Shown: positions 7,715-11,848 of the stretch, piece by piece
Layout: each line of letters opens with the position of its first letter
Position numbering within the stretch: position 1 is the stretch's first letter
Assembly (NCBI GenBank): GCA_943324395.2
Contig: CALPLL020000040.1
Location: 1 to 11,848, forward strand
From: Rhizobium sp. Q54
GTDB taxonomy: Bacteria; Bacteroidota; Bacteroidia; Flavobacteriales; Flavobacteriaceae
Direction of reading: 5' to 3'
DNA: 11,848 nt
The notes under the pieces: model-generated
Databases searched by the model: none
Told to the model about the DNA's origin: nothing
What the model saw: the letters and a program-made list of their open reading frames with translations, nothing else
Position numbers and translations under genes: made by a program

Positions 7715-9667
7715 ATGAATTTTCGATTGCTGTTTTTGGTCTTCTTATTCTCCAATTCACTTTTCTCACAAGTGGAAAATGATTCTAAATTGGATACTGT
7801 AAAAAGAGCCTCCCTTATCATCGATCATAAAAAAGACCAACCAAAAGCGACAATTTCACAATACAGAATAATAACATTGGAACGTGACACTACTTTTGTA
7901 GATACTTCACTTACCATTAAAAAAGAATACGATTACAATTATCTTCGTAGAGATTTATTTGGTTTAATGCCTTTTGCTAACGAAGGTCAAGCCTATACCA
8001 CGTTACAATATTCTTCAAACCAGCGTTCTTCTTTTCCTGAATTTGGTTATACCGGAAAGCATTTCAATTATTATCAACCTAAAGATATTAAGTACTATTC
8101 TGTGGCAACACCATTTACCGAATTGTATTTTAAAACAGTTATGGAACAAGGTCAAAACGTAGATGCATTTATTACATTAAATACCTCGGAACGATTTAAT
8201 TTTTCTATGGCTTATAAAGGATTGCGCTCTTTAGGGAAATATATCAACCAACTCTCAAGCACTGGAAACTTTAGATTTACTGCTAGTTATAACTCCAAAA
8301 ATAAACGCTATTACGCTAATTTCCATTATACCTCACAAGATATTTTGAATGGCGAAAACGGAGGCTTATCCAATCCTGAATATTTTGAAGGAAATGATCC
8401 AGCGTACAATGAAAGACCTCGATTGGATATTTATTTAAAAGATGCTAAATCAATTTTAACGGGCACTAGGCTATTCCTAGATCATAATTTCCTTATTAAT
8501 GCTAAAAAGCGAGATAATAACCTTTATTTGACGCATCAAATTAATTTTGAAAGTAAATATTTTGAATACAATCAGGTAACTCTTCCTACAACTATAACTT
8601 CAAGTACGGGAGTTACTTCTACTTTTTTACGTTTCGGGCCTTCTTATGTTGCAGGAAATATAAACGACCAAGTTCTTTATAACAGAATGTACAATAAAAT
8701 AGGAGCCATTTATGAAAATACAACTTTAGGAAAAATTCAGTTTTTTGTAGATGATTTCAGATACAATTATTATTATAACTCGGTATTGTTTTTGTCGACT
8801 CAAACTATTCCAAATAATATGAACGACATTATTAACGATTTTGGTGGTCAATACGAATACAGAAAAAACAAATGGAACGGAAAGTTCCAGTATTCAAGTT
8901 CCATTACAAAACAATCACTATTTGACTTTAATGCGCATTTAAAATATCAATTTAACGAAAAAAATAGTTTTACTTTCGAATACCAAAACAGCAATAATTT
9001 ACCCAATAATATTTATAATTTACATCAAAGCAGTTATATCAATTACAATTGGTACAATAATTTCAAGAATGAAAAACACAATTCGTTAAAAGTAGAAGCC
9101 AATACACAATGGGCAAACGCTACTTTAGAATTGAATACTATCAACGATTATTTGTATTTCAGTAATGATAATACTTCTGGATTGCAATTGGTTTCTCCAA
9201 AGCAATACGATAAAACGATCAATCTTCTTTCCTTAAAAATTAATAAGGAAGTTAAAGTTGGAAAATTCGCTTTAGATAATACCTTTTTGTATCAAAAAGT
9301 TGGGCAATCAGACAAGATATTAAATGTGCCTCAATTGGTACTTCGTAACACACTTTATTATACCGATTATTTCTTCAAAAAAGCGTTATACCTCCAAACG
9401 GGAGTAATTTTTAATTATTTTACAAAATTCTATGCCAACGATTACAACCCAATTTTGGGAGAATTTTTTGTACAAAATCAAAAAGAAATTGGTGCCTATC
9501 CTAATATAGATTTATTTGCTAATGCTAGAGTTCAACGAACTAGAATATACTTAAAAGCCGAACATTTTAATTCATCTATGTCAGGAAATAATTATTATTC
9601 TTCCCCAAATAATCCTTATCACGACTTTATAATACGATTTGGCTTGGTGTGGAATTTCTTCGATTAA
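7715..9667 (+). CDS. Putative outer-membrane porin (Porin_10-like)
   Basis: Predicted beta-barrel outer-membrane protein of the Bacteroidetes 'putative porin' family (Porin_10); specific substrate unknown. From the ATG at 7715 it has 650 residues. It begins with a signal peptide (MNFRLLFLVFLFSNSLFS, cut near residue 18). The conserved family stretch DLFGLMPFANEGQAYTTLQY follows about 70 residues later. The rest alternates polar and aromatic residues in beta-strand fashion, with many Tyr, Asn and Phe, ending FGLVWNFFD. The frame is open upstream to a TTG at 7697, but that codon lies in the -7 box and would put six residues before an otherwise complete signal peptide, so 7715 is preferred. It is 29 bp upstream of the cystathionine beta-synthase gene and may be co-transcribed with it. 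Confidence 0.85.
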   Translation: MNFRLLFLVFLFSNSLFSQVENDSKLDTVKRASLIIDHKKDQPKATISQYRIITLERDTTFVDTSLTIKKEYDYNYLRRDLFGLMPFANEGQAYTTLQYSSNQRSSFPEFGYTGKHFNYYQPKDIKYYSVATPFTELYFKTVMEQGQNVDAFITLNTSERFNFSMAYKGLRSLGKYINQLSSTGNFRFTASYNSKNKRYYANFHYTSQDILNGENGGLSNPEYFEGNDPAYNERPRLDIYLKDAKSILTGTRLFLDHNFLINAKKRDNNLYLTHQINFESKYFEYNQVTLPTTITSSTGVTSTFLRFGPSYVAGNINDQVLYNRMYNKIGAIYENTTLGKIQFFVDDFRYNYYYNSVLFLSTQTIPNNMNDIINDFGGQYEYRKNKWNGKFQYSSSITKQSLFDFNAHLKYQFNEKNSFTFEYQNSNNLPNNIYNLHQSSYINYNWYNNFKNEKHNSLKVEANTQWANATLELNTINDYLYFSNDNTSGLQLVSPKQYDKTINLLSLKINKEVKVGKFALDNTFLYQKVGQSDKILNVPQLVLRNTLYYTDYFFKKALYLQTGVIFNYFTKFYANDYNPILGEFFVQNQKEIGAYPNIDLFANARVQRTRIYLKAEHFNSSMSGNNYYSSPNNPYHDFIIRFGLVWNFFD

Positions 9668-9696
9668 TATTATTGAAATAAAAAACTAAAAACGAA

Positions 9697-11058
9697 ATGC
9701 AATATTCAGAAAACATATTAGGAACAATTGGGAATACTCCAATGGTTCGATTGAATAAAGTAACTGCAGAAATTGATGCGTTGGTGCTTGCAAAAGTAGA
9801 AACCTTCAATCCTGGAAATTCTACCAAAGATAGAATGGCGCTAAAAATGGTTGAAGATGCTGAAGCTGACGGTCGTTTACAACCCGGAGGAACCATTATT
9901 GAAGGGACTTCAGGTAACACCGGAATGGGATTGGCGCTAGCCGCAATCGTAAAAGGATACAAATTAATTTGCGTTATTACCGACAAGCAGTCCAAAGAAA
10001 AAATGGATATTCTTCGCGCGGTAGGAGCGAAAGTTGTCGTTTGCCCAACCGATGTAGAGCCTTCAGATCCGCGTTCTTATTATTCCGTTTCAAAACGTTT
10101 GGGTGAAGAAACACCAAATTCTTGGTACGTAAACCAATACGATAATCCTTCAAATGCTTTGGCTCATTACGAACAAACAGGTCCTGAAATTTGGAAACAA
10201 ACCGATGGAAAAGTAACGCATTTTGTGGTAGGAGTAGGAACAGGAGGAACTATTTCGGGAATTGGAAAATATTTGAAAGAACAAAATCCTAATGTTAAAG
10301 TTTGGGGAATTGATACCTACGGATCGGTTTTTAAAAAATACCATGAAACAGGAATTTTTGATGAAAATGAAATCTATTCTTACATCACAGAAGGTATTGG
10401 AGAAGATATTTTGCCTAAAAATGTTGATTTTTCAGTTATTGATGGCTTTACAAAAGTGACCGATAAAGATGCAGCCGTTTATACTAGAAAAATCGCGTTA
10501 GAAGAAGGGATATTTGTAGGAAATTCAGCAGGTGCATTAATTAAAGGCGTACTTCAATTGAAAGAACATTTTAAACCGGAAGATGTTGTGGTAGTTTTAT
10601 TCCACGATTCTGGAAGTCGTTATATCGGTAAAATGTTCAATGACGATTGGATGCGTGAACGTGGATTTTTAGATGAAGAAATTACCAAAGCTGAAGACGT
10701 AATTAAAGATCATATCGATAAACCATTAATTGTCGTTCGAACAGAAGAATTGGTTTCACACGCTATTGAACGCATGCGCAAATATAAAATCTCTCAAATT
10801 CCGGTAATTGATACGTCTGGTTTTGTAGGATCTGTAGATGAATCCGACTTGTTTCAAAGTTATGTTTCCGATAAAAATGCGGGTGACAAACCAATTCGTG
10901 AAGTAATGGGAAAACCATTTCCTGTTGTAAAATTAGGAACTCCTATCGAAGAAGTTTCAAAATTATTCACTCGAGAAAATGCCGCCGTATTAGTTGATTT
11001 AGGAAATGGAAAACACCATATTATAACCAAATATGATATTATTGGTTCGATAAAATAG
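9697..11058 (+). CDS. Cystathionine beta-synthase with C-terminal CBS-domain pair
   Basis: PLP enzyme that condenses serine (or an activated serine) with homocysteine to cystathionine, the first step of reverse transsulfuration toward cysteine. Residues 1-325 are the fold-II PLP core: IGNTPMVRL (11-19), PLP lysine K44 in NPGNSTKDR, TSGNTG (71-76), phosphate-binding GTGGT (181-185), EGIGED (232-237) and S277 in FVGNSAGA for the pyridine nitrogen. HDSGSRYIGKMFNDDWM (303-319) and EGIGED favour CBS over cysteine synthase CysK. Two CBS domains follow, at about 330-390 (KYKISQIPVID) and 398-453 (ENAAVLVDLGNGKHHIITKYDI), forming a Bateman module that may bind a regulatory nucleotide. The 453-residue length is normal for bacterial CBS-domain enzymes. 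An O-acetylserine-using cysteine synthase activity cannot be excluded from sequence alone. Confidence 0.88.
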   Translation: MQYSENILGTIGNTPMVRLNKVTAEIDALVLAKVETFNPGNSTKDRMALKMVEDAEADGRLQPGGTIIEGTSGNTGMGLALAAIVKGYKLICVITDKQSKEKMDILRAVGAKVVVCPTDVEPSDPRSYYSVSKRLGEETPNSWYVNQYDNPSNALAHYEQTGPEIWKQTDGKVTHFVVGVGTGGTISGIGKYLKEQNPNVKVWGIDTYGSVFKKYHETGIFDENEIYSYITEGIGEDILPKNVDFSVIDGFTKVTDKDAAVYTRKIALEEGIFVGNSAGALIKGVLQLKEHFKPEDVVVVLFHDSGSRYIGKMFNDDWMRERGFLDEEITKAEDVIKDHIDKPLIVVRTEELVSHAIERMRKYKISQIPVIDTSGFVGSVDESDLFQSYVSDKNAGDKPIREVMGKPFPVVKLGTPIEEVSKLFTRENAAVLVDLGNGKHHIITKYDIIGSIK

Positions 11059-11121
11059 TTTTAAAAGTGTAACTAAAATTAATATTGACAATTGAAAAGG
11101 TATTCTTTTTTCGCTTTGATT

Positions 11122-11142
11122 TCTAAAATCTAAAATCTTAAA
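11122..11142 (+). repeat. Heptad TCTAAAA repeat upstream of the exonuclease gene
   Basis: TCTAAAA at 11122-11128 and again at 11129-11135, followed by a degenerate TCTTAAA at 11136-11142. It lies in the 95-bp space between the cystathionine beta-synthase and exonuclease genes and runs into the hairpin next to the start codon. The rest of that space is AT-rich, with a weak -7-like TCGCTTTG at 11111-11118. Confidence 0.5.
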
Positions 11143-11153
11143 CCAGAGTTTAA
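11138..11153 (+). promoter_or_regulatory. Small inverted repeat abutting the exonuclease start codon
   Basis: TTAAAC (11138-11143) and GTTTAA (11148-11153) are perfect complements around a CAGA loop. The right arm ends on the base before the ATG at 11154. In mRNA it could fold into a 6-bp, mostly A-U hairpin in the ribosome-binding zone. It could equally be a chance AT-rich palindrome or a protein-binding site. Confidence 0.35.
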
Positions 11154-11636
11154 ATGACTTTCACCGCTATCGATTTTGAAACTGCCAATGGATATCATCC
11201 TTGTTCTGTGGGGATTGTAACGGTTGAAAACGGAGTTATTGTCGATGAATTTGTGACATTAATTAAGCCGTTAAACAATTATTATTCTCCATTTACCATC
11301 CAAGTTCACGGAATTTATCCAAAAGACACCATAAACGCAAAGTCTTTTCCTCAAGTTTTTCCAGAAATTCAAAAAAGATTACAAAATAGGGTAGTGGTGG
11401 CGCACAATGAAAGTTTCGACAGAAATGTATTGGCCAAAACGATGGAGCTTCATGGCTTGGATTACGATAGTTTAAACATTGGATCTCGTTGGGAATGTAC
11501 CGTAAAAATTTACAAAGCCAAAGGATTTAAACCCGCAAAACTTAGTGATTGCTGCCGAATTATGAACATCCAATTGAACCACCACGAAGCTTTATCGGAT
11601 GCTCGGGCTTGCGCCAAATTGTATTTGCTCAGATAA
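11154..11636 (+). CDS. DnaQ-like (DEDDh) 3'-5' exonuclease
   Basis: Small stand-alone exonuclease of the RNase T/DnaQ superfamily, of the type related to the DNA polymerase III epsilon subunit; it should digest single-stranded nucleic acid 3'-5' with two metal ions. All catalytic positions are present: D7 and E9 in AIDFETANG, D89 in VAHNESFDRNVL, H144 and D149 in NHHEALSDA. The 160 residues cover one exonuclease domain with nothing beyond it, so no polymerase-clamp or helicase domain is attached. The biological substrate (DNA repair intermediate or RNA) cannot be told. It follows the cystathionine beta-synthase gene by 95 bp on the same strand, with no functional link evident. Confidence 0.9.
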   Translation: MTFTAIDFETANGYHPCSVGIVTVENGVIVDEFVTLIKPLNNYYSPFTIQVHGIYPKDTINAKSFPQVFPEIQKRLQNRVVVAHNESFDRNVLAKTMELHGLDYDSLNIGSRWECTVKIYKAKGFKPAKLSDCCRIMNIQLNHHEALSDARACAKLYLLR

Positions 11637-11661
11637 TTAACACTTATTTTTTCGGGTTAAT

Positions 11662-11692
11662 GTTTTCGGTGTGGCTTTTTTGACTACATTCG
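11662..11692 (+). promoter_or_regulatory. Candidate promoter of the DUF2851 gene
   Basis: TACATTCG (11685-11692) differs from TAnnTTTG at one base. GTTT (11662-11665) lies 19 nt upstream near the -33 position. Initiation near 11699 would give a leader of about 28 nt. The match is modest. Confidence 0.3.
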
Positions 11693-11726
11693 ACAAAGTA
11701 ATTACAACTATTATACGCCATTTAAA

Positions 11727-11848
11727 ATGAAAGAAGATTTCCTGCACTATTTGTGGAAATTCAAGAAATTCGACACTTCGAATTTAACTACTTCTAACGG
11801 GGAGAAACTCACTATTGAAAATTCTGGAAGTTACTTGCAACTCGCAGG
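11727..11848 (+). CDS. DUF2851 family protein (N-terminal part, cut by window edge)
   Basis: The ATG at 11727 opens a frame that stays open to the window end (40 full codons). The start MKEDFLHYLWKFKKFDTSNL, followed by TIENSGSYLQLAG, resembles the N-terminus of DUF2851 proteins, which are common in Bacteroidetes and have no assigned biochemical function. The call rests on recall of that N-terminus. It follows the exonuclease by 90 bp on the same strand, with its own candidate promoter. Confidence 0.7.
   Translation, partial: MKEDFLHYLWKFKKFDTSNLTTSNGEKLTIENSGSYLQLA

Noticed and set aside
7636..7821. Minus-strand open frame spanning the terminator and porin start
   Set aside because: It begins within the porin signal/N-terminal coding region, ends in the terminator stem, and its translation is AT-rich, Lys/Asn-rich sequence without motifs.
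7974..8162. Plus-strand open frame of 62 codons in another frame of the porin gene
   Set aside because: Nested in the porin gene with no promoter, motif or family resemblance.
9668..9696. Sulfur-responsive riboswitch before cystathionine beta-synthase
   Set aside because: The 29-bp gap is far too short for any known SAM or SAH riboswitch and has no stem structure.
9627..9995. Minus-strand open frame of 122 codons opposite the cystathionine beta-synthase start
   Set aside because: Antisense to the conserved PLP-binding core; its Ser/Pro-rich translation is what antisense reading of such a gene produces.
10150..10344. Minus-strand open frame of 64 codons inside the cystathionine beta-synthase gene
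   Set aside because: Antisense to conserved catalytic sequence including GTGGT; no independent support.
11631..11662. Possible terminator after the exonuclease (ATTAAC and GTTAAT arms around a T-rich loop)
   Set aside because: The loop is long, the stem is nearly all A-T, and no T-run follows the right arm; it does not look like a working intrinsic terminator.

Overview
The window looks like core chromosome of a Flavobacteriaceae bacterium, most like Flavobacterium. The evidence is low GC content, TAnnTTTG-type -7 promoter boxes (the Bacteroidetes consensus), AT-rich leaders without clear Shine-Dalgarno sequences, a SusC/SusD outer-membrane pair, and a Bacteroidetes-type putative porin. No tRNA, rRNA, CRISPR array, insertion sequence or phage gene was seen. 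The genus is an inference; no database search was possible.

Layout. Positions 1-986 (minus) hold the N-terminal 328 residues of lysyl-tRNA synthetase (lysS). Divergent from it is lipB (octanoyltransferase, 1123-1821, plus). lipB converges on rnhB (RNase HII, 1873-2553, minus), with a CGCAAA-type short repeat between the two stop codons. Divergent from rnhB is a two-gene operon for a SusC-like TonB-dependent receptor (2752-5961) and a SusD-like lipoprotein (5974-7596), closed by a strong intrinsic terminator at 7624-7650. A new promoter then drives a putative outer-membrane porin (7715-9667), followed 29 bp later by a CBS-domain cystathionine beta-synthase (9697-11058). Next come a small DnaQ-like 3'-5' exonuclease (11154-11636) and the first 40 codons of a DUF2851-family gene (11727 to the window end).

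How the genes relate. Most are single housekeeping genes grouped by chance: tRNA charging, lipoylation, RNA:DNA hybrid repair, sulfur amino-acid metabolism. The one functional unit is the SusC/SusD pair, which should form a lidded, TonB-driven outer-membrane importer. No carbohydrate-active enzyme, SusE/F homologue or sigma/anti-sigma regulator lies beside it, so its substrate cannot be read from context. Its arginine codons are almost only AGA and CGT, which suggests high expression.

I found no convincing new multi-gene system. The items most worth a second look are an apparent insertion of about 20 residues in RNase HII, the orphan codon-biased SusCD operon, three different short repeat motifs in three intergenic spaces, and a small hairpin touching the exonuclease start codon. 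All intergenic spaces are under 200 bp; the largest is 2554-2751.
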